Shown piece by piece: positions 8,071 through 16,339 of a DNA stretch of 64,000 nucleotides. The notes under the pieces are model-generated. The model was not told the DNA's origin. It did not search any database and saw only the letters and a list, made by a program, of their open reading frames with translations. This DNA comes from Microbacterium azadirachtae (GTDB taxonomy: Bacteria; Actinomycetota; Actinomycetes; Actinomycetales; Microbacteriaceae), in assembly GCF_000956545.1 (NCBI RefSeq), contig NZ_JYIT01000065.1, positions 1-64,000 on the forward strand. Direction: 5' to 3'. A program made the position numbers and the translations under genes. Position 1 is the first letter of the stretch. Every line of letters begins with the position of its first letter.

Positions 8071-9242
8071 CGAGCACAGCGCCGCGTCCGAGGGTAATGA
8101 TCGTGGTCACGGCTGCGGTGACAGCTCGACTCTTCATGCGGGGGTACGCCGAGTTTCTCGCCGCGTCCAACTATGACGTCACGTTGGTGGCCGACGACGT
8201 AAGCGAGATCAGCGACGCTCTTGCCCAGCGAGGGGTCTTGTCCTACTCCCTGCCGATGAGGAGGGATCCGTCCCCGGTGCACGACGCACGAAGCCTGGCA
8301 CGGATGATCGCGCTGATGCGGAAGGTCCGCCCCGACGCCGTCATCTACGCCACTCCCAAAGCGAGCTTGCTCGCTTCGATTGCGTCGCGCTTCCTGCGCA
8401 TTCCCGTGCGGGTCTATGAGCTCTGGGGCATCCGTTTCGAGACCTCGACGGGTGTTTCGCGCCGGGTTTTCCAGGGACTCGAGCGGCTGATCGCTTCGAA
8501 TTCGACGGCGATCGTCGCCAACAGCGAGAGCCTCGCCGCGCGGGCCGTCAAACTGCGCATCGCACGCACCGGTCGCATCTGTGTGCCTGCGTCCGGCTCA
8601 TCTCATGGAGTCGATTCGGAACACTTCTCGCCCGATGCGCCTCGCCCGGAGTTGGATGCGGACACAGCCCGGTTCCTGGAACGGAACGCAGGGGCGACGA
8701 TCGGCTTCATCGGTCGGTTGCATCCTGACAAAGGAATTGAAACCCTTCTCGAAGCGGCGAGCCTGGTTCATGACGAGGGAACGGAGATGCGCGTGCTCCT
8801 CGTGGGCGGCGACGAAGGTCTTCAAATCCAAGGAGAGCAGGGGCGGCTCCCCGTGCATCGGGCAGGCGACGCGGACGACGTCCGCCCGTACCTTGCGGAG
8901 TTCGATGTCCTTGTTCTTATGAGCCGGCGCGAGGGTTTTCCCAATGTGGTGCTCGAGGCTGCCGCGATGGAGGTACCTGCGATCGTGTCGGATGCCACGG
9001 GGTGCGTCGACGCAGTCGTGCCAGATGTCACTGGGTTGATGGTGCCTGTCGGGGACGTTTTGGGCGTCGCGGACGCTCTCCGAACTGTTATTGCGGATCG
9101 GAATCGAGCCAGAGCGATGGGAATCGCAGCGCGGAGACGCGCCGTGGAAGCATACGCGCCCGGTGTCGTCTGGTCAGCGTTGGAAGAGCATCTTCACGTG
9201 CAGCTTGGACAAGCCCGACATCGGAATGATCCGCATGGTTGA
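8067..9242 (+). CDS. GT4 glycosyltransferase (PglA-like position)
   Basis: A retaining GT-B glycosyltransferase of family GT4, likely adding the second sugar to the lipid-linked diamino sugar at the cytoplasmic membrane face. The donor domain shows IGFIGRLHPDKGIETLLEAA and the E-x7-E motif in SRREGFPNVVLEAAAMEVP. The 391-aa length is normal. It sits directly after the diamino-sugar genes, the position pglA holds in protein-glycosylation loci, but that order alone does not fix the donor. The GTG overlaps the acetyltransferase stop (GTGA). Base composition falls from this gene onward. Confidence 0.88.
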   Translation: MTSTAPRPRVMIVVTAAVTARLFMRGYAEFLAASNYDVTLVADDVSEISDALAQRGVLSYSLPMRRDPSPVHDARSLARMIALMRKVRPDAVIYATPKASLLASIASRFLRIPVRVYELWGIRFETSTGVSRRVFQGLERLIASNSTAIVANSESLAARAVKLRIARTGRICVPASGSSHGVDSEHFSPDAPRPELDADTARFLERNAGATIGFIGRLHPDKGIETLLEAASLVHDEGTEMRVLLVGGDEGLQIQGEQGRLPVHRAGDADDVRPYLAEFDVLVLMSRREGFPNVVLEAAAMEVPAIVSDATGCVDAVVPDVTGLMVPVGDVLGVADALRTVIADRNRARAMGIAARRRAVEAYAPGVVWSALEEHLHVQLGQARHRNDPHG

Positions 9243-10503
9243 CACAGACGTTCCGGCTCGACGGGAAGGACGCTCGGCCCTGCGGAGCATCGCGACGCTG
9301 CTCACAGGAACGGTGGCCTCGCAAGTCATCGGCATCGTTACGATGCCCCTCCTCAGCCGGATTTACGGCCCCGCGGCTTTCGGCGTCCTTGCGGTCTTCC
9401 TTTCCGTGAGTGCTGTGGTCAGTATGGTCTCCGCCTTGCGTTACGACTACGCCATCGTTCTTCCGGGGAACGACGAAGACGCTCATCGGCTACGGCAGCT
9501 TTCAACGGGGCTGGTGAGCCTTATCTCGGCGCTCACGGTTATCACGACGATTGCGGTGTTCTGGTTATCTCGTCCGACCGATCGACACTGGTGGGTGCTC
9601 CTGATCGGAGTGAGCGTCTTCCTGGCCGGGGAGACATCGATTCTGTACTTCTGGCTGACGCGGAAGAGGCGCTATCGCGCGCAAAGCCTGTCGCGCATTG
9701 TGCAAGCGCTGATCACGGCGGCGACCCAGGCAGGCCTGGGATGGCTCTTGGCGCCGACGGGCGAATGGCTCATTGCAGGCTACCTGGTGGGGCAAGTCTT
9801 CGGTGTCGGTGTCCTCATCGCAATGGACGATGCTCGCAAGACAGCACCGGTCCGTGATCGACGCAGTTGGTGGTCACTCATGGTGCGATACAGAAAGATG
9901 CCGCTCCTCAATGCCCCCAACGCGCTGGTGGACTCATTGCGACTCAACGGGATCAACATGATCATCGGGGGTCGATCGCTGCACGCACTGGGGCAGTTCT
10001 CGATGGCTTGGAAGCTCGCCCAGGCGCCTATGGCTCTGATCGCGAGCGCGATCTCGCAGGTGTACTACCAACGGATGGCGGTTGCCACGCCGGGGACGCT
10101 CAAGACTCTCGTGCGGAGCGTCACACTTCGGGCGTTGCTTCTCGGGTTCCTCCCATTCTTGACACTCGGTCTTGTTGCTCCGATCGTCGTCCCCTGGTTT
10201 CTTGGTGCCCAATGGGCAGAAGCAGGACTCGTGGTCCAAGCGCTGACGCCCTGGCTCTATTTGAACGTGGCAACTGCGCCGCTGTCGACGGTCTTCATCG
10301 TTGCGGAACGCCAGGGCACGATGCTGATCTTCGCAATCGTGTATCTCGTGGTACCCCTGACAATCCTCTTGCTCGCGGGTGCAGACCTCGTGCGAGCGGT
10401 GTGGTTGACGAGCGCTGCAATGACGCTCCTGCTGGCCTTTCTGATCGTGCTCGCTCACCGAGTCGCTGCGCGCTTCGACAGCCATCGCCTCGGCTCTGAC
10501 TGA
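9235..10503 (+). CDS. Wzx-type oligosaccharide flippase
   Basis: A polytopic membrane protein of about 12 helices (422 aa) from the polysaccharide transporter/MOP superfamily. The N-terminus has the recognisable SIATLLTGTVASQVIGIVTMPLLSRIYGPAAFGVLAVF block, in which the first helix ends in SRIYGP. It is predicted to flip undecaprenyl-linked repeat units outward for Wzy polymerisation, probably by the polymerase at 11882-13240. The last gene of the plus-strand operon, it overlaps the GT4 stop by 8 nt. ATG at 9226 is an alternative start 3 codons earlier. Confidence 0.9.
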   Translation: MVDTDVPARREGRSALRSIATLLTGTVASQVIGIVTMPLLSRIYGPAAFGVLAVFLSVSAVVSMVSALRYDYAIVLPGNDEDAHRLRQLSTGLVSLISALTVITTIAVFWLSRPTDRHWWVLLIGVSVFLAGETSILYFWLTRKRRYRAQSLSRIVQALITAATQAGLGWLLAPTGEWLIAGYLVGQVFGVGVLIAMDDARKTAPVRDRRSWWSLMVRYRKMPLLNAPNALVDSLRLNGINMIIGGRSLHALGQFSMAWKLAQAPMALIASAISQVYYQRMAVATPGTLKTLVRSVTLRALLLGFLPFLTLGLVAPIVVPWFLGAQWAEAGLVVQALTPWLYLNVATAPLSTVFIVAERQGTMLIFAIVYLVVPLTILLLAGADLVRAVWLTSAAMTLLLAFLIVLAHRVAARFDSHRLGSD

Positions 10504-10668
10504 TCGCTCGTAGACCCACGCGGACTGGTGCTCGTCGTACCCGACAATGGCGCAGCGTGGCGGGCGCGATCCGGTCGATGCGTGCACCGCAGTCTCTAGA
10601 TCAGAGTCGCAGAGACAGAAGCGTGACGGCTCCGAGCCGGAGTTGACCGAGGGCGCTGTCGGACAAGA

Positions 10669-11889
10669 TCACCCTTTTACGCTCGTGGCGGCCGCGGTCG
10701 AATTTATGGCGGCGTCAAAACGTTCCGCCCACACCCGCTTCGAGTCGAAGCGAGTCGGCTCAGCAAGGATTGTTCGCACGGCGGACACGACGGTTTCGAT
10801 GTCATCATCGGGATTCACGAGAATTCCTGAACCGAGGGCTTCGCCGACGAGTTCGTACGTCGAGCCCACGTCGGTCGCGACGATCGGGATGCCGAAGCAG
10901 GCCGCTTCCATCGCACTCACTGGGATTCCCTCGATAGTGCTCAGATTGATGAAGACCGCTGGGTGGTTGACGCGATGGTGCTCGAGCACCTGGGCCGCGG
11001 GGACGCGTCCGCGTAGTTCGACGGACAAAGAAGGAATCTCTGAGGTCAGTGCAACAGCTTTCGCCCGGAGCGCTTCAAAGAGAGGACCGTCTCCGAAATG
11101 CGTCCAGGAAACACGCTCGCCGGCTCGCGCGAGCTCGGCGGCGGTGTCAAGGATGCGATCGACACGCTTGAGTGCGATAACGGACGAACAGCTGACGAGC
11201 TGTATCGCGTCGGCGGGTTGCGTTCGAGGTTCTACCTCGGGCTGACTCGGAATGCCGAGGCGACGGATCACGATCCGCCCAGGGGCAATGTATGGTGCTC
11301 GGTCGCGAAGGTAGTCGCGGCCGCTCTCCGCAATGGTCAGCACGACATCTGCCGCACCGAGAACTGCGCGTCTCAACGGTCGGTAGCCCGCGGTACGCTC
11401 GTCGAGATCGTAGCGATGCACGCGGACGGCTATCCGGCGTGCTCGCGGGCGCAACCAGGGGAGCACGTAGGCGATGTCGACACCCCAGAAGCTGTAGACG
11501 GTAAGAGGCTGCGCGGACGCCAATGCCTGATTGATCGCAGGATGAGAGGCAAACCATGCGCCGCACAGCGAAGCGATCACATCACTGCGCATCTGGGTCA
11601 ACGACCTCGCGCCTTCCCCAAGAAAGACCCGTAGTGCCCGCGCTGCGCGTCGTGGATGCCTGAGGCCACGCGCCGCGCGGGCCGGAGTGATGGTTCCCAC
11701 CGCGCCGAGGTAGCGCACGTTCCTTGGCAGCGCCAGTCGTGCCACGGCCGGAGCAGTCAGGGAGACGACAAGGACTTTATCGAAAGCTGACGCGAGTGCT
11801 TCGATCTCGTTGCGCACGAATGCAGCATCCCCGGCATCGTACGGATACTGGTGCGTCAGGAGAAGCAGCCGCCCGGCGGCCTCAGACAT
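10669..11889 (-). CDS. GT4 glycosyltransferase
   Basis: Predicted GT-B fold transferase of 406 aa acting on the lipid-linked repeat unit. It opens with the LLLLTHQYPYDAGDAAFVRNE segment, the usual N-terminal acceptor-domain strand, and has the E-x7-E region in LSTIEGIPVSAMEAACFGIPIVATDVGS. I place the start at ATG 11889, where ATGTCTGA overlaps the polymerase stop by 8 nt; an extension upstream would intrude into the Wzy gene and adds low-complexity residues. It is the last gene of a three-gene minus-strand operon and is convergent with the flippase. The 165-bp gap at 10504-10668 holds only short imperfect inverted repeats. Confidence 0.86.
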   Translation of the reverse strand: MSEAAGRLLLLTHQYPYDAGDAAFVRNEIEALASAFDKVLVVSLTAPAVARLALPRNVRYLGAVGTITPARAARGLRHPRRAARALRVFLGEGARSLTQMRSDVIASLCGAWFASHPAINQALASAQPLTVYSFWGVDIAYVLPWLRPRARRIAVRVHRYDLDERTAGYRPLRRAVLGAADVVLTIAESGRDYLRDRAPYIAPGRIVIRRLGIPSQPEVEPRTQPADAIQLVSCSSVIALKRVDRILDTAAELARAGERVSWTHFGDGPLFEALRAKAVALTSEIPSLSVELRGRVPAAQVLEHHRVNHPAVFINLSTIEGIPVSAMEAACFGIPIVATDVGSTYELVGEALGSGILVNPDDDIETVVSAVRTILAEPTRFDSKRVWAERFDAAINSTAAATSVKG

Positions 11890-13240
11890 CGTCGGCGATC
11901 GCATCGGGAGTTCTTGGAGCGCCTCGGTACTGGGTGAGGTAGACCCCGATCGTCGCGAAGGTAGCGAAGCCCAGCCACTCGTGCGGGACATCGACGAACG
12001 TGCTGTGCATTCCGAAAAGGAGAGGAAGTGTCCAGATCACCGCCACGGTCGCTGCCGCCAGAGCGCGGTCCGGTGACCTCCTGGACGCGACCGAGTTCGC
12101 ACGCAGAGCGGTCGCCAGCAAAGTGACTGTGATCAGGGCGGCAATGATACCGAGGAATACGCCATACTGTGTCGCGAACTCGATCGCACCGTTATGCGGA
12201 TTAACCATCCCGAATGTCATCCTCGATGTCCCCGTGCTCAGGGCGGACAGCTCATAGCCCCCGGGTCCAGAGCCGAAAGGGTTCTCGGCGATCATGTCGA
12301 GACCGTTGAGCGCAAGGTTCCAGCGAGCGAGGAGAGAGCTGTCGGACGGAATCTTGATCCCGCCGATGGTGATCTCGTACGAGTCCCTTGAAATGCCGGC
12401 GGAGATGTCGCCTGCGGTACGGCCTTGGAACATCACCAGCACGGCAATAACGCCGATCAGCGCGAACACCAGAATAGCTGCTTGCGCGACGCGGGAACGG
12501 ACACGGAGTATCACCCATACCGCGGCGCCGAGGACAAGAGCGGCGAGACCGAACCGGCTGCTCGTGAGAAACATGATCGGCACGGAGGCGAAGGCGGCCA
12601 AGTAGTACGCCCTTCGTACCCAGACTCGACTCGTCAACCGTGCGCCCGCGATGAGGAGGGGGATTGTCAGGGTGAGGAAGGCGGCGTAGTTGTTCGGATT
12701 GAAGAACACCACGACGACGCCCGTCTTTGACGCGCCGGGGTTCGCATCCAGGTAACTCGGTCCGAAATGATGCCCGGTGAGCAGTTCGACGATTGCCAGA
12801 ACAGTTGTGATGATGGATGCGAGCAACCAGCCGAGGAGCAGCGACTTGATGGTATTGCGCGTACTGGGCAGCGAGATCAGCCCGAGGGTGATGAAGAGGC
12901 CGCCTGCCACTACGACAGCTTCCGCGGAGGCGTACAAGGCGCCGAATCGATTTGCTAGCGTGACGAGCGCGATGCCAAGGACGACAATCGAGAACAGTGC
13001 AATCAAGAGCCGCAGACGGCTCGGAGGGCGTTTGTGTATGTGCCCGATCGCATAGACGAAGAAGATGATTGCGTACGCGGTGAACGATGATACGGGGCCA
13101 ACGTGGGGCAACACGGGGTTGAGTGCCGCGACGGGGATCAGCCCGGCGACGAGGAGCTGCCCGATCCGGCTCAAGGGCTTCGCGCCTGTTGCCGGTGCCG
13201 CATCCTGGATGACGCGTGAACCGGAATTGATGGAGGTCAT
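11882..13240 (-). CDS. Wzy-type O-antigen/polysaccharide polymerase (copy 1)
   Basis: A 452-aa membrane protein with roughly 11 hydrophobic segments and a large loop before the final helices, the pattern of the O-antigen ligase/polymerase superfamily. The conserved loop region includes NGLDMIAENPFGSGPGGYELSAL and NPHNGAIEFATQYGVFLGI, where Asn-Pro-His-Asn is the usual signature around the catalytic face. It would polymerise repeat units delivered by the neighbouring flippase on the outer membrane face. It is coupled at both ends, by an ATGA overlap with the upstream GT4 and an 8-nt overlap with the downstream GT4. Base composition is AT-richer than the flanks, as is usual for serotype-specific wzy genes. 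Confidence 0.9.
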   Translation of the reverse strand: MTSINSGSRVIQDAAPATGAKPLSRIGQLLVAGLIPVAALNPVLPHVGPVSSFTAYAIIFFVYAIGHIHKRPPSRLRLLIALFSIVVLGIALVTLANRFGALYASAEAVVVAGGLFITLGLISLPSTRNTIKSLLLGWLLASIITTVLAIVELLTGHHFGPSYLDANPGASKTGVVVVFFNPNNYAAFLTLTIPLLIAGARLTSRVWVRRAYYLAAFASVPIMFLTSSRFGLAALVLGAAVWVILRVRSRVAQAAILVFALIGVIAVLVMFQGRTAGDISAGISRDSYEITIGGIKIPSDSSLLARWNLALNGLDMIAENPFGSGPGGYELSALSTGTSRMTFGMVNPHNGAIEFATQYGVFLGIIAALITVTLLATALRANSVASRRSPDRALAAATVAVIWTLPLLFGMHSTFVDVPHEWLGFATFATIGVYLTQYRGAPRTPDAIADDV

Positions 13241-14373
13241 GATCGACGCGCCCGCAGCAACGCGCTTTCGTGTGCGGTCGGCGTGCGCAGCTGTTCGATC
13301 AGTCGTTTCATGATCGCCTGCTTATCGATATAGGGCCTTGCGGCTTCGCGCACAGAGGACCGCGCCCGATCGACGAGCCCGTCGTGGAACGCGACGATGC
13401 GCTCGATGCTGACTCCCTTCCCATCGCAGAAATAGTACTCAAAATGCGACGGGAGTCCAGAATCTTCATGCGTTGAATAGACAGGCAGGCCGGCCGCGAG
13501 ATACTCCCTGACCTTGAGTGTCGATGCCTGGAGGAGATCCTTGCGATCGAGGGCGAGCGAAGCAATCGCGACTTGGGCTCCCGCGAGCACGGGCGACATC
13601 TGGTCGGGGGTCAGTTCTCCATGCAGCTTCACCACGCCTCTTGCGGCGAGCTGCTCGGCCAAAGGGAGTTGTTCGTCCTCAAGGCGCCCCACAAGATGGA
13701 CAACGAGAGAGTTCTGGATGTGAGGGGCGGACTCTGCAAGAGCCGAGAGTAGTCGATCGAGGCCTTGCCAGGAGTAGAACACGCTCGAGACGAAAACGGC
13801 ATGGATTGGACCCGTGGTCGCTGGGATCGCGTCGGAGACAGGGAGACCCCCGAGATCGATGCCGTTTGGATAAGTCGCGACGACGGCAGCGTGGGGAAAT
13901 CGCCGGCTTTCATAAAGCGCGATCTCCTCGGTCACGCCGATGACGCCGCGAAGCCGCCGGAAAGCCCACGTCTTGAGGCGACCCTCCAGAAACAAGGTCA
14001 TTCGCCGACGAATTCCGCTGGTCAGCAGCGCTAGCTCTTCGCGTTCCTTGCTGTGATGGATCGTGTAGAGATTGGGGATCAGCGGGGCCATGAATGCAGC
14101 GAACGGGTCGGGAGAAATCGTTCGCATGAGGACCGCGTCGTACTTCCGGGCAGTGCGGACGATGTGACACCAGGTGAAGAGCTTTGCAAGTTGGAAGCGT
14201 CGTGCCCACCGAGGGACTTTCGGTCCGTCGTCCGTCCGGTCGGCGTCAGGCGTCAGCGTATGGGTGTGCCACACGGCGTTCTCGAGGCCGCTCGCTGCGG
14301 AGCGCTCGTATTCAAGTTGCGCGCGTTGCCCGCTGCCGAGCTTGTGAAAGAGGCCGACGTGAAGGATTCTCAT
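13237..14373 (-). CDS. GT4 glycosyltransferase
   Basis: A 378-aa GT-B transferase and first gene of the minus-strand trio. It begins with MRILHVGLFHKLGSGQRAQL, and its donor domain contains VFVSSVFYSWQGLDRLLSALAE and KVREYLAAGLPVYSTHEDSGLPSHFE. The E-x7-E motif is poorly conserved, so family placement rests on the overall fold pattern. The start at 14373 coincides with the first beta strand; a TAGAAT hexamer at 14446-14451 (minus strand) would place the transcription start about 60 nt upstream. The donor and linkage are unknown. Confidence 0.8.
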   Translation of the reverse strand: MRILHVGLFHKLGSGQRAQLEYERSAASGLENAVWHTHTLTPDADRTDDGPKVPRWARRFQLAKLFTWCHIVRTARKYDAVLMRTISPDPFAAFMAPLIPNLYTIHHSKEREELALLTSGIRRRMTLFLEGRLKTWAFRRLRGVIGVTEEIALYESRRFPHAAVVATYPNGIDLGGLPVSDAIPATTGPIHAVFVSSVFYSWQGLDRLLSALAESAPHIQNSLVVHLVGRLEDEQLPLAEQLAARGVVKLHGELTPDQMSPVLAGAQVAIASLALDRKDLLQASTLKVREYLAAGLPVYSTHEDSGLPSHFEYYFCDGKGVSIERIVAFHDGLVDRARSSVREAARPYIDKQAIMKRLIEQLRTPTAHESALLRARRS

Positions 14374-14445
14374 GGCGTGACGTGATCCTGGCTAAGACGG
14401 TGTTCGCGTTCCGAACGAGATGCCAGGGTACTGGCGCCTTTCTCG

Positions 14446-14451
14446 ATTCTA
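14446..14451 (-). promoter_or_regulatory. -10 hexamer for the GT4-wzy-GT4 operon
   Basis: TAGAAT on the minus strand, about 72 nt upstream of the first start codon of the operon. It is divergent from the promoter at 14501. No convincing -35 was found. Confidence 0.4.
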
Positions 14452-14500
14452 CCTAGACGCGTCGTCGGGCAGGCTCCAGGGGCCGTTCGGCTGTCGCAGT

Positions 14501-14506
14501 TAGTGT
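14501..14506 (+). promoter_or_regulatory. -10 hexamer of GT2 gene, leaderless geometry
   Basis: TAGTGT, then 6 nt, then the GTG at 14513. There is no Shine-Dalgarno sequence. Confidence 0.6.
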
Positions 14507-14512
14507 GGTCCG

Positions 14513-15319
14513 GTGACGAACTCCGCAACCGCTCTCGCGATCACCGTTCTGATGGCGGAGTACAACACGCCCGCCGATCGGCTGAGGGAGTCGATCGCCG
14601 CGATTCTGGATCAGACGGAGCGTCGTTTCGAACTGCTGATCGTCGACGACGGATCCGCGACGGACGTGCGTTCAATTGCCGCTGAGTTCGCGGATGAGCG
14701 GATCCGCGTCGTGGGGTACGGCGAAAATCGTGGCTTCGTCGAGGCCCTGAACTTCGGCCTCGAACATGCGCGAGGCGAGTACATCGCGCGGATGGACACG
14801 GACGATGTGGCGGAACCGGGCTATCTCGCGACGGTATACGGATGGCTGCGCGATCACCCAGAGTTCGCCGTCGTGTCCGGGCGGGCGCGCGAAGTGTCCT
14901 CTGACGGCGCGGATCTGCTCCTGGGGCGGCCAGGAGAACTGACCGCGAAGCTGGTGATGCGCGGCCGCACGCCGATTCATCCCGCGACGATCATGCGGGC
15001 GGCGGCGGTGCGTGAAGTGGGCGGATACCCGAGTTATCGTCGTTCGGAGGATCTGGCCTTGTGGTGTGAACTTCTCCTTCGCGGATACCGGCTCTACATG
15101 GTCCCGGAGATCGTAATCGCGTACCGCGTCGAGAAGGCCGACTTCTCTAAGCGAGTGCTGCGCAACCGGGGGGACGAGATCCGCGTGCGCCTCCGGTACT
15201 ACCCCGCGCTTGGAGCGGGGCCCCGAGAGTATGCGAAGATCGTAACTTCGATCCTGAGTGGGCTGCTCCCTGTCGGGCTGCTCCGGGTGATTCGGACTCG
15301 TGTACATCAAGGCTCGTGA
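14513..15319 (+). CDS. GT2 family glycosyltransferase
   Basis: A GT-A fold inverting transferase of 268 aa. The N-terminal nucleotide-binding domain shows ITVLMAEYNTPADRL and ELLIVDDGSATD, and the metal-binding motif is DTDD in ARMDTDDVAEPG. The acceptor part includes YRRSEDLALWCELLLRGYRL, which contains the ED-x2-L catalytic base motif. Its start is set by the leaderless-type promoter 6 nt upstream. It opens a plus-strand series continuing through the nucleotidyltransferase, dehydrogenase and DUF4012 genes, each with its own apparent promoter. Acceptor and donor are unknown. Confidence 0.9.
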   Translation: MTNSATALAITVLMAEYNTPADRLRESIAAILDQTERRFELLIVDDGSATDVRSIAAEFADERIRVVGYGENRGFVEALNFGLEHARGEYIARMDTDDVAEPGYLATVYGWLRDHPEFAVVSGRAREVSSDGADLLLGRPGELTAKLVMRGRTPIHPATIMRAAAVREVGGYPSYRRSEDLALWCELLLRGYRLYMVPEIVIAYRVEKADFSKRVLRNRGDEIRVRLRYYPALGAGPREYAKIVTSILSGLLPVGLLRVIRTRVHQGS

Positions 15320-15356
15320 GCGCATTCGGCTGTATGAGCTGAGGCAATTTGATCCC

Positions 15357-15362
15357 TAGGAT
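15357..15362 (+). promoter_or_regulatory. -10 hexamer of nucleotidyltransferase-like gene
   Basis: TAGGAT followed by 6 nt and then GTG at 15369; leaderless geometry. Confidence 0.6.
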
Positions 15363-15368
15363 GGGCCC

Positions 15369-16265
15369 GTGGTGTCGGGGTATCTTCAGATGAGCGCGGC
15401 TACGCTGCTCGCGCATGCGCTGGCAGCGGCGATCGCCCGGAGCCGCGATATCAAGACTCTGAGTCTGAAGGGGCCAGTCGCGGAACATTATGAACTCCGT
15501 GCGCCGCGTGTCTCGGCGGACGCGGACGTTCTCATCGAGCCCGACCGCTTCGCGGAGTTCTGTGCAGCTCTCGAAAGCTACGGATGGCATACGCGGGTTG
15601 GTCGCGAGACGCCCGCTCTCTTACCCCATCACTCCGTCACGTATATCCATGTGGATTGGCCGTGCGACATCGATGTTCATTGGATGTTTCCGGGCTTCTT
15701 CGCGGATCCCGAAGATGTGTTCTCAGCGCTCTGGGACTCGCGCCAGGAAATCAGCGTCGCTCATGTGCCGGTGCAGGCGCCTTCGAAAGCAGGCGCCGCC
15801 GTCATCATGGCGCTTCACGCCGAACGTGATCGACGGTCGCCGAGGCACGTCGAGGAGCAGGAACTCGTCATGAAGGCGCTGGACGAGACATTCACCGAGG
15901 CCGAGCGCGCGGAGTTTGTCGAGGTTGCCCGCGCCGGTCGCGCGATCTGGACATTGCGCGACTACTTCAACGCTGCTGACCTCGGCCCCGTCGTCATCGA
16001 TGCCGACTCCGCCCAGCGGCAGCAGTGGGAGCTCTTCTCGAGGCGCGTAGATGACGCTTCGAGCGTTGCGTGGTGGCAGCGTGTTCGCACGGCGCCGTGG
16101 AGTCAGAAGCCTAGATGGATTCTGCAGGCGGTCTGGGTCTCGCGACGGGACGTGCCACGAAACGACGTTGAGCGTCTGCCGTCGCGAAGCGAGCTGTGGG
16201 CCTATCAGGCGCGCCGTTGGCGTCGCGGGCTGGAGGCGACGCTGCGATACTTCTTCCGTGGGTAG
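15369..16265 (+). CDS. Nucleotidyltransferase-fold protein (NTP_transf_5-like, copy 1)
   Basis: A 298-aa protein resembling the uncharacterised putative nucleotidyltransferase family (PF14907 type). Residues 31-56 carry SLKGPVAEHYELRAPRVSAD, then DADVLI, where Asp51 and Asp53 take the place of the metal-binding D-x-D of the polymerase-beta fold; a second conserved block is CDIDVHWMFPGF. The paralogue at 59157-60062 shares the LKG/IKG, D-x-D and DVH-x2-FPG features, and is joined to a PqqD-like gene. Substrates are unknown. In this locus it could modify a small carrier, a peptide or a sugar nucleotide, but nothing in the sequence decides. The GTG start is supported by the promoter 6 nt upstream. 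Confidence 0.75.
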   Translation: MVSGYLQMSAATLLAHALAAAIARSRDIKTLSLKGPVAEHYELRAPRVSADADVLIEPDRFAEFCAALESYGWHTRVGRETPALLPHHSVTYIHVDWPCDIDVHWMFPGFFADPEDVFSALWDSRQEISVAHVPVQAPSKAGAAVIMALHAERDRRSPRHVEEQELVMKALDETFTEAERAEFVEVARAGRAIWTLRDYFNAADLGPVVIDADSAQRQQWELFSRRVDDASSVAWWQRVRTAPWSQKPRWILQAVWVSRRDVPRNDVERLPSRSELWAYQARRWRRGLEATLRYFFRG

Positions 16266-16327
16266 AGCGGCGCAAAATCGGCGGCCGCGTGTCGGACGGT
16301 GTGAGACGAGAGTGCAGGGCGCCCAGA

Positions 16328-16333
16328 TAGCAT
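16328..16333 (+). promoter_or_regulatory. -10 hexamer of dehydrogenase gene
   Basis: TAGCAT, 6 nt, then the ATG at 16340; leaderless geometry. Confidence 0.6.
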
Positions 16334-16339
16334 GGCTGC

